NCBI RefSeq assembly: GCF_007655005.1 | Contig: NZ_SZVW01000024.1 | Coordinates: 93,449 to 157,448 of the forward strand | From: Streptomyces tibetensis | GTDB taxonomy: Bacteria; Actinomycetota; Actinomycetes; Streptomycetales; Streptomycetaceae | Length of the DNA stretch: 64,000 nt | Direction of reading: 5' to 3' | Shown here: in pieces, positions 34,318 through 42,271 of the stretch | Layout: each line of letters starts with the position of its first letter | Position numbering within the stretch: position 1 is the stretch's first letter | Notes under the pieces: generated by a model | Database searches by the model: none | The model's input: the letters and a program-made list of their open reading frames with translations, nothing else | What the model was told of the DNA's origin: nothing | Translations under genes and position numbers: made by a program

Positions 34318-35679
34318 TTGAGTTCGGGACCCGGAGCAGCTTCCGCCCCCGCACCTGACCCCCACGATTCCCCGCCCGCCTCCGATCCGCTGCCGCGCAA
34401 GTCCTCGATGTTCTCCTCCCTGAAGGTCAGGAACTACCGCCTGTTCTTCATGGGCCAGGTCGTCTCCAACATCGGCACCTGGATGCAGCGCATCGCCCAG
34501 GACTGGCTGGTGCTCAGCCTCACCGGCTCCTCCGCCGCCGTCGGCATCACCACCGCGCTGCAGTTCCTGCCGATGCTGCTCTTCGGCCTCTACGGCGGTG
34601 TCCTCGTCGACCGGCTGCGCAAGCGGCCCGCGCTGCTCGTGACGCAGTCCTCGATGGCGCTCACGGCGATCGCCCTGGCCGTCCTCACCCTCACCGGGCA
34701 CGTCCAGGTGTGGCACGTGTACGTCGCCGCGTTCGCGGTCGGTCTGGCCACCGTCGTGGACAACCCGGCCCGGCAGTCCTTCGTCTCCGAGCTGGTCGGC
34801 CCGGGACAGCTGCAGAACGCGGTCAGCCTGAATTCGGCGAACTTCCAGTCGGCCCGCCTGGTCGGCCCCGCCGTCGCGGGCCTGCTCATCACCGGCGTCG
34901 GCACCGGCTACGCGTTCCTCTTCAACGGCCTGTCCTTCATCGCGCCGCTCACCGGCCTGCTGCTGATGCGCGCCCGCGAGCTGCACGTCGTGGAGCGGGC
35001 CCCGCGCGGCAAGGGGCAGCTGCGGGAGGGCGTGCGCTACGTCACCGGCCGGCCGGAGCTGATCTGGCCGATCGTCCTGGTCGGCTTCGTCGGGACGTTC
35101 GCCTTCAACTTCCCCGTCTACCTCTCGGCCTTCGCGGACGACGTGTTCCACGCGGGGGCGGGCGCGTACAGCATGTTCAACACGCTGATGGCGGTCGGCT
35201 CGGTCGTGGGCGCACTGCTCGCGGCGCGGCGGGGGACGGCCCGGCTGCGGCTGCTGATCGTGGCAGCCATGGCCTTCGGCGCGCTGGAGATCCTGGCCGC
35301 GACGACCCCCACGCTGTGGATGTTCGCCCTGCTCATGATCCCGCTGGGCCTGTTCGGCATGACGGTCAACGTCACGACCAACACCAGCATCCAGATGTCC
35401 ACGGACCCGGCCATGCGCGGCCGTGTCATGGCCCTCTACATGATGATCTTCCTCGGTGGCTCGCCGGTCGGCGCCCCGATCGTCGGCTGGATCACCGACA
35501 CGTACGGCGCCCGGATCGGCCTCGCGGCCGGCGGCGCGGTGGCGGCCCTCGCCGCGGCGGTGATCGGCCTGATCCTGGCCCGCGTCGGCAACCTCCGCCT
35601 GTCGGTCGGCTGGCACGGCGGCCACCCACGGGTGCGGTTCGTCCCCCGCGAACAGGAGGCGCTGGCCCCGGCGGCGTAG
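34318..35679 (+). CDS. MFS efflux transporter (MarR-linked)
   Basis: A 453-residue transporter of the DHA3/enterobactin-exporter-like MFS group with 12 predicted helices. FSSLKVRNYRLFFMGQVVSN at residues 31-50 is the typical start of the group, and the loop after helix 2 has VLVDRLRKRPAL (motif A). TTG at 34318 is the start because AAGGAGG lies 8 bases upstream. The first 30 residues are Pro/Ser-rich. It shares a transcript with the MarR gene. Substrate unknown; drug or metabolite export is likely. Confidence 0.86.
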   Translation: MSSGPGAASAPAPDPHDSPPASDPLPRKSSMFSSLKVRNYRLFFMGQVVSNIGTWMQRIAQDWLVLSLTGSSAAVGITTALQFLPMLLFGLYGGVLVDRLRKRPALLVTQSSMALTAIALAVLTLTGHVQVWHVYVAAFAVGLATVVDNPARQSFVSELVGPGQLQNAVSLNSANFQSARLVGPAVAGLLITGVGTGYAFLFNGLSFIAPLTGLLLMRARELHVVERAPRGKGQLREGVRYVTGRPELIWPIVLVGFVGTFAFNFPVYLSAFADDVFHAGAGAYSMFNTLMAVGSVVGALLAARRGTARLRLLIVAAMAFGALEILAATTPTLWMFALLMIPLGLFGMTVNVTTNTSIQMSTDPAMRGRVMALYMMIFLGGSPVGAPIVGWITDTYGARIGLAAGGAVAALAAAVIGLILARVGNLRLSVGWHGGHPRVRFVPREQEALAPAA

Positions 35680-35686
35680 TACGGCG

Positions 35687-36274
35687 TCAGTCCCTCGGGA
35701 ACTCGCCGGTTTCGAGGACGAGTCCGACCACGGTCCCCGTCAGGTCGATCTCGTCCCCGAAGTCCAGGCTCAGCTCGCCCCGGTACTCGCCGTCCTTGGG
35801 CTTGGTGTGCAGATGCCAGCGGCCGGTGTACGGATCCACGATCAGGTACACCGGCACACCGGCGGCGGCGTACGCGTCCTTCTTGGGGCCGTAGTCGTTC
35901 GCCCCGGTCTTCCGGGAGATCACTTCGGCGACGAACTCGACGTCCTGGTAGCGCCACAGTCCCTTGGCGTTCTTGGCCGCTCCCTCCGCCATCACGGTGA
36001 TGTCGGAGGCGAAGCCGTTGAGGTGGCCCGGATAGTCGACACGGACGTCGGACTTCACGCGCTTGCGCGGGTACTTGCTGCGCAACTGGTCGTAGATGTC
36101 CGCGATGATGTCCCAGTGGGTGTCCCGCTGAGGCGCCATGAAGATGTTCCCCCCGACGATCTCGACCTTGTAGCCCTCGGGGACCGGCATCGACTCCACC
36201 CACTCGAACATCATGTCGAGGGTGAGTTCACCGCTGCTGTCGGCCATCTCGATCCTGTCTGCAAGGACGGTCAT
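35687..36274 (-). CDS. Uma2 family putative endonuclease (DUF820)
   Basis: A 195-residue protein with a PD-(D/E)XK-like core: EGYKVEIVGG, SDVRVDYPG, ASDITVMAEG, and DVEFVAEVISRKTGANDYGP with the catalytic-type Glu and Lys, then YLIVDPYTGRW. GGGGAGGAG is 7 bases before the ATG at 36274. This family is strongly expanded in Streptomyces and its role is unknown. A 31-bp block upstream of it (36314-36344) recurs at 38752-38782. Confidence 0.85.
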   Translation of the reverse strand: MTVLADRIEMADSSGELTLDMMFEWVESMPVPEGYKVEIVGGNIFMAPQRDTHWDIIADIYDQLRSKYPRKRVKSDVRVDYPGHLNGFASDITVMAEGAAKNAKGLWRYQDVEFVAEVISRKTGANDYGPKKDAYAAAGVPVYLIVDPYTGRWHLHTKPKDGEYRGELSLDFGDEIDLTGTVVGLVLETGEFPRD

Positions 36275-36313
36275 CGTGGCGCTCCTCCCCGGCCGCACTC
36301 GCGGATGGAGCCG

Positions 36314-36352
36314 GCCGCGCAGTACAACGATACGTACGGTGACCGGGACACG
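36314..36352. promoter_or_regulatory. Duplicated promoter-like block, copy 1
   Basis: The 31 bases at 36314-36344 match 28 of 31 at 38752-38782, and a GACACG follows both. The common core is CAACGATACG then ACGGTGACC on the plus strand; on the minus strand it reads TATCGT, a possible -10, facing the Uma2 gene 40 bases away. Confidence 0.55.
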
Positions 36353-36370
36353 CCCGGCCCCGGAGACCGC

Positions 36371-36892
36371 CTACACCCTCCGGGCCAGCAACTGCCCCGG
36401 CCAGTCGTTCTCGCCGACCGTGAAGGCCTCGGTGCGGGTGAAGCCGTTGGCCTCGTAGTAGCGGACGAGCTTGCCGTCGTCCCCGGCGTAGCAGTCGACG
36501 CGGAGCAGGGAGATCCCGGCGCGGCGGGTCTCCTCGGCCGCGTGGGCCAGCAGGGCGCTGCCCACGCCGTGGCCCTTGAAGCGGCGGTCGGAGGCGAGCC
36601 AGTGGATGTAGCGCTCGGGTTCGCCGGGCTGGGGGAGGTGGGACAGGTAGGCGCCCGCCGAGTCGGTGAGGGTGAGGGTGCCGGCGGGGACGCCGTCGGC
36701 GTCGGCCATGAACACGCTGCCCTCCGCCATGTACCGGCGGACCGACTCCACCGTCTTGGGGCTCTGCGACAGGGGCCGCGTCCCCCACTGCCCCGTGCGC
36801 CCCTGGGAGACCAGCCACTCCACACAGCTGTCGAGCATGCCGAGTATCGCGGGAATGTCGTCGGGCCCGCCGTCCCGGATGGTGATCCGCAT
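36371..36892 (-). CDS. GNAT family N-acetyltransferase
   Basis: A 173-residue acetyltransferase. The acetyl-CoA-binding loop is RRFKGHGVGSALLAHA (Q/R-x-x-G-x-G/A pattern), followed by VDCYAGDDGKLVRYYEANGF, the usual end of the fold. The ATG at 36892 begins MRITIRDGGPDDI; no clear ribosome binding site. Only 25 bases separate it from the divergent thpR start, so their promoters must overlap the opposite genes or both messages are leaderless. Substrate unknown. Confidence 0.86.
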   Translation of the reverse strand: MRITIRDGGPDDIPAILGMLDSCVEWLVSQGRTGQWGTRPLSQSPKTVESVRRYMAEGSVFMADADGVPAGTLTLTDSAGAYLSHLPQPGEPERYIHWLASDRRFKGHGVGSALLAHAAEETRRAGISLLRVDCYAGDDGKLVRYYEANGFTRTEAFTVGENDWPGQLLARRV

Positions 36893-36917
36893 GGCGTCAT
36901 GGTGCCACCCTGGGTCC

Positions 36918-37490
36918 ATGAGACTCTTCGCGGCCGTGCTGCCCCCGGACGAGGTGTGTCGTGAACTCGCTGCCGTGGTGGACGAGTTGCGCGGGCTGCC
37001 GGGCGCCGACGGCATGCGCTGGACCGGCCGTCCCGGCTGGCACTTCACTCTCGCGTTCTACGGAGAGGTCGACGACGACCTCGTCCCAGGGCTGTCGGAG
37101 CGGCTGGAGCGGGCCGCGCGCCGTACCGAGCCGTTTTCGCTGGCCGTGCGGGGTGGGGGTCAGTTCGGGCACGGGAGAGCGTTGTGGGCCGGGGCCGAGG
37201 GGGAACTGGCCGACCTCCGGCTGCTGGCCGAGCGCGCCGAGGCGGCGGCGCGGAAAGCAGGGGTGCCGATGGGGGAGCACCGGCGGTACAAGGCCCATCT
37301 GACCGTGGCGCGGAGCCGGGCGGCGGGCAACGTGCGGCCCTTTCTGAACGCCCTCGCGGGATTCACGGGCCGGACCTGGACCGTGCGGGAGCTCTGCCTG
37401 GTGCGCAGCAATCTGCCGACCTCGGGCGTACCGGGGGAGCAGCCCCGGTACGAGGCGGTCGGGCGCTGGGCACTCGGGGGCGCCGGTTAG
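36918..37490 (+). CDS. thpR: RNA 2',3'-cyclic phosphodiesterase (LigT/ThpR)
   Basis: A 190-residue two-histidine phosphoesterase. HFTLAF (about residue 42) and HLTVAR (about 128) are the paired HxTx motifs of the LigT fold, and the N-terminus MRLFAAVLPP is typical. It opens 2',3'-cyclic phosphate ends of RNA, historically called 2'-5' RNA ligase. Length is normal. It lies 10 bases ahead of the 29-residue membrane peptide gene. Confidence 0.9.
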   Translation: MRLFAAVLPPDEVCRELAAVVDELRGLPGADGMRWTGRPGWHFTLAFYGEVDDDLVPGLSERLERAARRTEPFSLAVRGGGQFGHGRALWAGAEGELADLRLLAERAEAAARKAGVPMGEHRRYKAHLTVARSRAAGNVRPFLNALAGFTGRTWTVRELCLVRSNLPTSGVPGEQPRYEAVGRWALGGAG

Positions 37491-37500
37491 GCTCGATGCC

Positions 37501-37590
37501 GTGGACCCGAAAACCCGCAACCGGATCATGGCCGGTGTGCTCGTGCTGATGTTCCTCGTCGTCGCCCTCGCTTCCGTGATCGGGAGGTAG
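37501..37590 (+). CDS. 29-residue single-helix membrane peptide
   Basis: GTG at 37501 opens 29 codons ending TAG at 37590: a basic start (MDPKTRNRIMAG) and a hydrophobic helix VLVLMFLVVALASVIG with a final Arg. TAGGCT lies 8 bases before the GTG, where a -10 element for a leaderless message would be. Composition and codon use look coding. Such short membrane peptides are missed by length-based gene finders. Function unknown. Confidence 0.62.
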   Translation: MDPKTRNRIMAGVLVLMFLVVALASVIGR

Positions 37591-37596
37591 GGCAGG

Positions 37597-37682
37597 GGCG
37601 GCGGGGGAACTGCGGGCGGTCGTTTTCCGGCCGCAGGCCGGTGGGGGCTCGTCGCGCAGTTCCCCGCGCCCCTACAGGGGCG
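37597..37682. repeat. REP-like element, second copy, with hairpins
   Basis: The block holds oppositely oriented GGGGAACTGCG (37602-37614 region) and CGCAGTTCCCCGCG (37655-37668) arms, and a terminal stem CGCCCC (37667-37672), TACA, GGGGCG (37677-37682). The right part is the same sequence type as 28018-28055 in inverse direction. It lies between the convergent 29-residue gene and aldo/keto reductase and may terminate both. Confidence 0.7.
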
Positions 37683-37684
37683 AC

Positions 37685-38677
37685 CTACCAGGCGAAGGCC
37701 TCCGGGGACGGCCCCGGGCCCGGGAAGATCTCGTCCAGGCCGGTCAGGAGCTCCTCGGAGAGCTCCAGCTCCGCGGCGCGGACCGCGGAGGCGAGCTGCT
37801 CGGCGGTGCGCGGGCCGACGATCGGGCCGGTCACCCCAGGGCGGGTGAGCAGCCAGGCCAGGGCGGCCTCGCCGGGCTCCATGCCGTGCTTGTCGAGCAG
37901 GTCCTCGTAGGACTGGATCTGCGCCCGGGTGGCGGGGTCGCCCAGCGCGTCGGCCGCTCGGCCGGAGGCGCGGCGACCGCCCTCGACCTCCTTCTTGAGG
38001 ACACCGCCCAGCAGACCGCCGTGCAGCGGCGACCACGGGATGACGCCGAGTCCGTACTCCTGGGCGGCCGGGACGACCTCCATCTCGGCACGCCGCTCGG
38101 CGAGGTTGTACAGGCACTGCTCGCTGACCAGGCCGATGGTCCCGCCGCGCCGGGAGGCGATCTCGTTGGCCTGGGCGATCTTGTAGCCGGGGAAGTTCGA
38201 CGACCCGACGTAGAGGATCTTGCCCTGCTGGACCAGGACGTCGATCGCCTGCCAGATCTCCTCGAAGGGGGTGTTCCGGTCGACGTGGTGGAACTGGTAG
38301 ACGTCGATGTGGTCCGTCTGGAGCCGCTTGAGGCTGGCGTCCACGGCCCGTCGGATGTTGACCGCGGAGAGCTTGTCGTGGTTGGGCCAGGCCGGGCCGT
38401 CGGCGCCCATGTTGCCGTACACCTTCGTGGCGAGGACGACCTTGTCGCGCCGTCCCTCGCCCTTGGCGAACCAGTTCCCGATGATGGACTCGGTACGGCC
38501 CTTGTTCTCGCCCCAGCCGTAGACGTTGGCGGTGTCGAAGAAGTTGATGCCCGCGTCCAGCGCCGCGTCCATGATCGCGTGGCTGTCGGCCTCGTCGGTC
38601 TGCGGGCCGAAGTTCATGGTGCCGAGGACGAGCCGGCTGACCTTGAGTCCCGTGCGTCCGAGCTGCGTGTACTCCAT
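37685..38677 (-). CDS. Aldo/keto reductase
   Basis: A 330-residue NADPH-dependent oxidoreductase with the AKR TIM barrel. Catalytic residues appear as FFDTANVYGWGENK (Asp, Tyr), VVLATKVYG (Lys) and YQFHHVD (His); the cofactor site is IPWSPLHGGLLGGVLKKE, and GPRTAEQLASAV ends the fold. It resembles the YghZ/KCNAB-like AKR group. The ATG at 38677 starts MEYTQLGRTGLKVSRL, the family's usual opening. Substrate unknown. It is divergent from the AadA-like gene. Confidence 0.9.
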   Translation of the reverse strand: MEYTQLGRTGLKVSRLVLGTMNFGPQTDEADSHAIMDAALDAGINFFDTANVYGWGENKGRTESIIGNWFAKGEGRRDKVVLATKVYGNMGADGPAWPNHDKLSAVNIRRAVDASLKRLQTDHIDVYQFHHVDRNTPFEEIWQAIDVLVQQGKILYVGSSNFPGYKIAQANEIASRRGGTIGLVSEQCLYNLAERRAEMEVVPAAQEYGLGVIPWSPLHGGLLGGVLKKEVEGGRRASGRAADALGDPATRAQIQSYEDLLDKHGMEPGEAALAWLLTRPGVTGPIVGPRTAEQLASAVRAAELELSEELLTGLDEIFPGPGPSPEAFAW

Positions 38678-38751
38678 GGGTCCAAGCCAACGTCTTGAAG
38701 TGCACTCCAGGCAAGCACGAAATGCGGGCCCGCCCCTCAGACCCGTGGGCA

Positions 38752-38790
38752 GCCGCGCGGTGCAACGATACGCACGGTGACCACGACACG
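38752..38790. promoter_or_regulatory. Duplicated promoter-like block, copy 2
   Basis: Bases 38752-38782 match copy 1 at 36314-36344 in 28 of 31 positions. The GTG start chosen for the AadA-like gene (38777) lies inside it, and the minus-strand aldo/keto reductase starts 75 bases away. Confidence 0.55.
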
Positions 38791-39556
38791 GGGGCGAGCG
38801 CAGATGCCGGAACAGCCGCACACCGACCACCTGGTCCAGCTCCTCCGGACCACCTTCGGCGCCACCCTCCTCGGCGTCTACGCGCACGGCTCCGCCACCC
38901 TCGGCGGCCTGCGCCCGCACAGTGACGTGGACGTCCTGGCCGTCGTGCGGGAGCCGACCGGTCATGAGCAACGTCGTGTGCTGGTGGAGGAGTTACTCGG
39001 GATCTCCGGGGTCGGAGAGGGGCTGCGGCCGGTCGAGCTGACGGTTGTCGTTCACAGCGAGGTACGACCCTGGCGGTACCCGCCCACCTGCGAGTTCCTG
39101 TACGGGGAGTGGCTGCGGGAGGACTTCGGACGCGGGGTGACCCCGGCCCCCGGACCCAACCCCGACCTCGCCCCGGTCCTCACGATGGTGCTGCTCGCCG
39201 ACGCCCCGCTGCTCGGGCCCCGGCCCGCCGAACTGCTGGATCCCGTGCCGGCTGCCGATCTGCGCCGGGCGATCGTCGCCGGGGTGCCGGAGCTGATGGA
39301 GGAGCTGGCTACGGACACACGGAACGTACTGCTCACGCTGGCCCGGGTGTGGACCACGCTCGCGACCGGAAGCATCCGGTCCAAGGACGCCGCCGCCGAG
39401 TGGGCCGTCGCCCGGCTGCCCGTCGCGCACCGGCCGGTCCTGGCCCGTGCCCGGGCGGTCTACCTCGGGGACGAGGACGAGCGGTGGGACGACCTCGATG
39501 TCCGGCCCTGTGCCGAGCACCTGGTCCGGGTGATCGAGGAGAGCTACACCTCGTAG
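38777..39556 (+). CDS. AadA-like aminoglycoside nucleotidyltransferase family protein
   Basis: A 259-residue protein with the ANT(3'')/ANT(9) order. The catalytic motif is YAHGSATLGGLRPHSDVDVL (GS...DxD), then RPVELTVVV with a third acidic residue, and NVLLTLARVWTTLATGSIRS followed by KDAAAEWA. AadA enzymes adenylylate streptomycin or spectinomycin; a chromosomal copy in Streptomyces may protect the cell or serve another substrate, and none can be fixed here. GTG at 38777 and ATG at 38804 are both possible starts. Codon 73 (38993) is TTA, unusual for a resistance gene and a sign of late expression. It overlaps the convergent SGNH gene by 13 bases. Confidence 0.85.
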   Translation: MTTTRGRAQMPEQPHTDHLVQLLRTTFGATLLGVYAHGSATLGGLRPHSDVDVLAVVREPTGHEQRRVLVEELLGISGVGEGLRPVELTVVVHSEVRPWRYPPTCEFLYGEWLREDFGRGVTPAPGPNPDLAPVLTMVLLADAPLLGPRPAELLDPVPAADLRRAIVAGVPELMEELATDTRNVLLTLARVWTTLATGSIRSKDAAAEWAVARLPVAHRPVLARARAVYLGDEDERWDDLDVRPCAEHLVRVIEESYTS

Positions 39557-40218
39557 GGACCGGCCAGGCCCCAGCCCTGGTGCATGGCTTTCGCGAAAGC
39601 CGCCGCGATCTTGTGCTCGCCGCTCGCGTTGGGGTGGGTGCCGTCGTAGGTGTCGGTGGCGACGTCGTACGAGGGCGGGGGTGAGGCCAGGAGGACGGGG
39701 GAGCCGGGCTCGTCGAGGTCGGCGGCCGTCTTGGCGAGCAGTTCGTTGAAGCGGGTGACCTCGCCGGCGAAGGCCGTGTCCGACTGGGCGCGCACGTTCG
39801 GGGTGACCGGCAGCCACACCATGCCCACGCGCCGGTTCGCCGCCCGTGCCTCGGCCGTGAAGGCCCGGACGTTCTCGGCGGTCTGCTCGGCGTTCGTGTA
39901 GAAGCCCAGGTCGATCAGGCCCAGGGAGACCAGGAGCACGTCGGCGCGGCACGAGCGCACCGCGTCGCCGATCAGCGGCGCCATGTGCTGCCAGCCCTCG
40001 CCCCAGCCGGCCAGGTGAGCACGCGGGAAGTCGGGTTCGGCGTACCCGTACGACACCGGGGCCTCGGCCTGCTTGTCGTAGAGCGTCTCGCGGGGGCCGA
40101 CGAGGGTGAAGGGGCTGCCGTAGGAACGGCACAGGTGCTGCCACAGCCGGTAGCGCCACGTGTGTTCGCCCGTGCTTCCGATCGTCATGGAGTCACCGAC
40201 GGGCATGAACCTGAGCAT
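39544..40218 (-). CDS. SGNH/GDSL family hydrolase
   Basis: A 224-residue esterase fold without a signal peptide. Block I is MPVGDSMTIGS (catalytic Ser in GDS), then LVSLGLIDLGF at the place of the usual oxyanion Gly and Asn blocks, and YDGTHPNASGEHKIA holds the catalytic Asp-x-x-His. The Asn of the GxND block is replaced (SLGLIDLG), so the oxyanion hole differs. Start ATG at 40218. Natural substrate unknown; relatives act on acetylated sugars or lipids. Confidence 0.82.
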   Translation of the reverse strand: MLRFMPVGDSMTIGSTGEHTWRYRLWQHLCRSYGSPFTLVGPRETLYDKQAEAPVSYGYAEPDFPRAHLAGWGEGWQHMAPLIGDAVRSCRADVLLVSLGLIDLGFYTNAEQTAENVRAFTAEARAANRRVGMVWLPVTPNVRAQSDTAFAGEVTRFNELLAKTAADLDEPGSPVLLASPPPSYDVATDTYDGTHPNASGEHKIAAAFAKAMHQGWGLAGPYEV

Positions 40219-40340
40219 CCGCTCATGATGAACGATCTCGACGACCGACGGGGTGTGACTCGGGCCACGCCCCGCGTACGGCCCTCGGGCTGTGATCCGT
40301 TACGCCGGTGAACCGCCGGGCCGGATGGCAGGCTTGGGGC

Positions 40341-41318
40341 ATGCGCAGACCCTTCGCCCTGCTCGCCGCGGCCCTCCTCACGGGCGCCCTCGCCGTGCCC
40401 GCCTCCGCCGCCGACGGTGACGAGAAGTTCACGATCAAGGACCCGCGCATCACCGAGTCCAGCGGCCTGGCCGCCTCGCGGCAGCACCCCGGCATCTACT
40501 GGACGCACAACGACAGCGACGACGGGGCGTACCTGTACGCCGTGGACAGCGCGACGGGCGAGACGGTCGCCACCATCACCATGTCCGGCGTGGGCAGCCC
40601 GCGCGACGTCGAGGCCATCTCCATCGGGCCCGACGACCAGATCTACGTCGGCGACATCGGCGACAACCTCGGCGGCACCTGGCCGTACGTCTGGATCTAC
40701 CGGCTGCCCGAGCCGAAGAAGCTGCGCGACGAGACGATCAAGGCGACGCAGTACGTCGTGAAGTACTCCGACGGCGCGCGGGACGCCGAGTCCCTCGTGG
40801 TGTACCCGAAGACCGGCCGCGTCTACATCGTCGACAAGAACGACAAGGGCGGGCACCTGTACGAGGGCCCGGCGCAGCTCTCCCCGTCCGGGGCGAACGT
40901 CTTCCGTCCGATCGCCGCGGTCCCCGACCTGGAGGCCACCGACGCCGCGCTCTCCCCGGACGGCGAACACCTCGTCGTCCGCAGCTACTTCGGCGCGATC
41001 GCCTACGACTGGAACGGCGGGAAGATCAAGAAGAAGGAACGGCTCGGCGTGCCGTTCCTGGGGCAGGGGGAGTCCGTCACCTACACCGCCGACGGCACGA
41101 AGCTGATGTACGGCGCCGAGGGCGCGGACAGCCCGGTGGAGCCGCAGGACGCGCCCGGGAGCGGCGGGTCCGACTCGTCGTCCGGGAGCGGGAGTTCCAC
41201 GGCGTCCGAGGGCGGGGGAGACGGGTTGAGCGGCAACCTGAAGACCGGGGCGATCGCCGCGGGTGCGGTTCTGGTGGCGGTGCTGGCCCTGCGGGGGCTG
41301 AGGAGGCGCCGGCGCTAG
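40341..41318 (+). CDS. Secreted propeller-like protein with C-terminal membrane anchor
   Basis: A 325-residue exported protein. The signal peptide (MRRPFALLAAALL) is cleaved near ASA-AD, residue 25. The mature domain looks like a beta-propeller: repeated GxY/VYxVD-type strands such as GAYLYAVDSATGE, DDQIYVGDIGDNLGG, TGRVYIVDKNDKGG and ALSPDGEHLVVRSY. A Ser/Gly-rich spacer (about 270-295) leads to one helix and an RRRRR tail, so it is membrane-anchored facing out. There is no LPxTG. The ATG at 40341 is preferred over the one at 40308. Function unknown; relatives are annotated as esterase-like or WD40-like. Confidence 0.75.
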   Translation: MRRPFALLAAALLTGALAVPASAADGDEKFTIKDPRITESSGLAASRQHPGIYWTHNDSDDGAYLYAVDSATGETVATITMSGVGSPRDVEAISIGPDDQIYVGDIGDNLGGTWPYVWIYRLPEPKKLRDETIKATQYVVKYSDGARDAESLVVYPKTGRVYIVDKNDKGGHLYEGPAQLSPSGANVFRPIAAVPDLEATDAALSPDGEHLVVRSYFGAIAYDWNGGKIKKKERLGVPFLGQGESVTYTADGTKLMYGAEGADSPVEPQDAPGSGGSDSSSGSGSSTASEGGGDGLSGNLKTGAIAAGAVLVAVLALRGLRRRRR

Positions 41319-41365
41319 GCCGTGCCCGAAAGCCGAAGGGAGGGCGGGACTTCGCGGGCACGGTC
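41319..41365. repeat. Inverted repeat between convergent genes, MITE-like arm
   Basis: CCGTGCCCG (41320-41328) pairs with CGGGCACGG (41355-41363). The right arm with flanks, 21 bases from CGGGACTT to CGGTC, matches 17 of 21 with the right arm of the longer element at 47761-47874. It may terminate the genes on both sides. Confidence 0.55.
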
Positions 41366-41381
41366 GTTTCCCGGCGCGCGG

Positions 41382-42161
41382 TCAGCGAGCGTTTCTGCGG
41401 CTCTCCACCAGCACCTCCAGCCCGTCCAGGATCCGCTGCAGCCCGAACTCGAAGTGGTCGAAGTCCGGCCCGAAGGCGTCCTCGGAGAGCGATGCCGTCA
41501 CCGGGTAGTGGCCGGAGGCCATGGCCTTCTCCAGGACCGGCACCTGCGCCTGCCAGAACTCGGCGTCCGTCAGGCCCGTCCGGCGCTCCGCCTCCAGCTG
41601 GTAGAGCTGCGTGCGCGCGGCCCCGACGACGTACCCGTCGATCATGATGATCGCGGAGACCAGCTCGGGGTCGCTCAGCCCCATCGGGCGGATCAGGGCC
41701 AGCACCTTCTCCATGCCGTCGAGGGCGCTCGGGCCGAGGATCGGGCGGGACTGGTTCACCTGGAGCAGCCAGGGGTGGCGGCGGTAGAGGGCGAGGGTGG
41801 CGCGGCCCAGTGCCTCCAGGGCGGCCCGCCAGCCGCCGTCGCCGAGGTCGGCCGGGTTCCCGGAGGGGCGCTGCACCCGGTCCAGCATCAGGTCGAGCAG
41901 CTCGCCCTTGCCGGGCACGTACCGGTAGAGCGACATGGTTCCGGTGCCGAGCTCGGCGGCGACGCGGCGCATGGAGAGGCCCTCCAGCCCCTCGGTGTCC
42001 GCCACCTGGATCGCCGCTTCCACGATCCGCTCCAGCGTCAGGGTCGGTTTGGGGCCCCGGCTGGGGCGGCGGCCGGTGTCCCACAGCAGTTCGAGCGTGC
42101 GGGCGATGTCACCGCTGCCGCTGGTCTCCGTACCGCCCGTGCCACTCGTACCGCTCGTCAT
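41382..42161 (-). CDS. TetR family transcriptional regulator
   Basis: A 259-residue repressor. After a Gly/Ser/Thr-rich start of about 40 residues, the HTH is LERIVEAAIQVADTEGLEGL then SMRRVAAELGTGTMSLYRYV. The C-terminal domain (residues 105-250) is the TetR_C_1 type, common in regulators of DrrAB-like exporters. It is divergent from such an exporter, and twin GTAC-type dyads lie between (42195-42226), so it very likely represses both genes until an exported compound binds. Confidence 0.9.
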   Translation of the reverse strand: MTSGTSGTGGTETSGSGDIARTLELLWDTGRRPSRGPKPTLTLERIVEAAIQVADTEGLEGLSMRRVAAELGTGTMSLYRYVPGKGELLDLMLDRVQRPSGNPADLGDGGWRAALEALGRATLALYRRHPWLLQVNQSRPILGPSALDGMEKVLALIRPMGLSDPELVSAIIMIDGYVVGAARTQLYQLEAERRTGLTDAEFWQAQVPVLEKAMASGHYPVTASLSEDAFGPDFDHFEFGLQRILDGLEVLVESRRNAR

Positions 42162-42194
42162 GGAGCCCAGCTTAGGTCCCCCCGGAATAACTGG

Positions 42195-42226
42195 GTACGG
42201 CGTACGCGTAATCGGGTACGGTGTAC
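42195..42226. promoter_or_regulatory. Twin TetR operator dyads
   Basis: GTACGGCGTAC (42195-42205) and GTACGGTGTAC (42216-42226) are two 11-bp dyads, 21 bases centre to centre (two helical turns), each preceded by GG. They sit between the TetR start (42161) and the exporter start (42272). Confidence 0.75.
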
Positions 42227-42271
42227 TCAGTTCGGTGCCGACGGGGCACCGGGCGTGCGGGAGGGGGCGGC

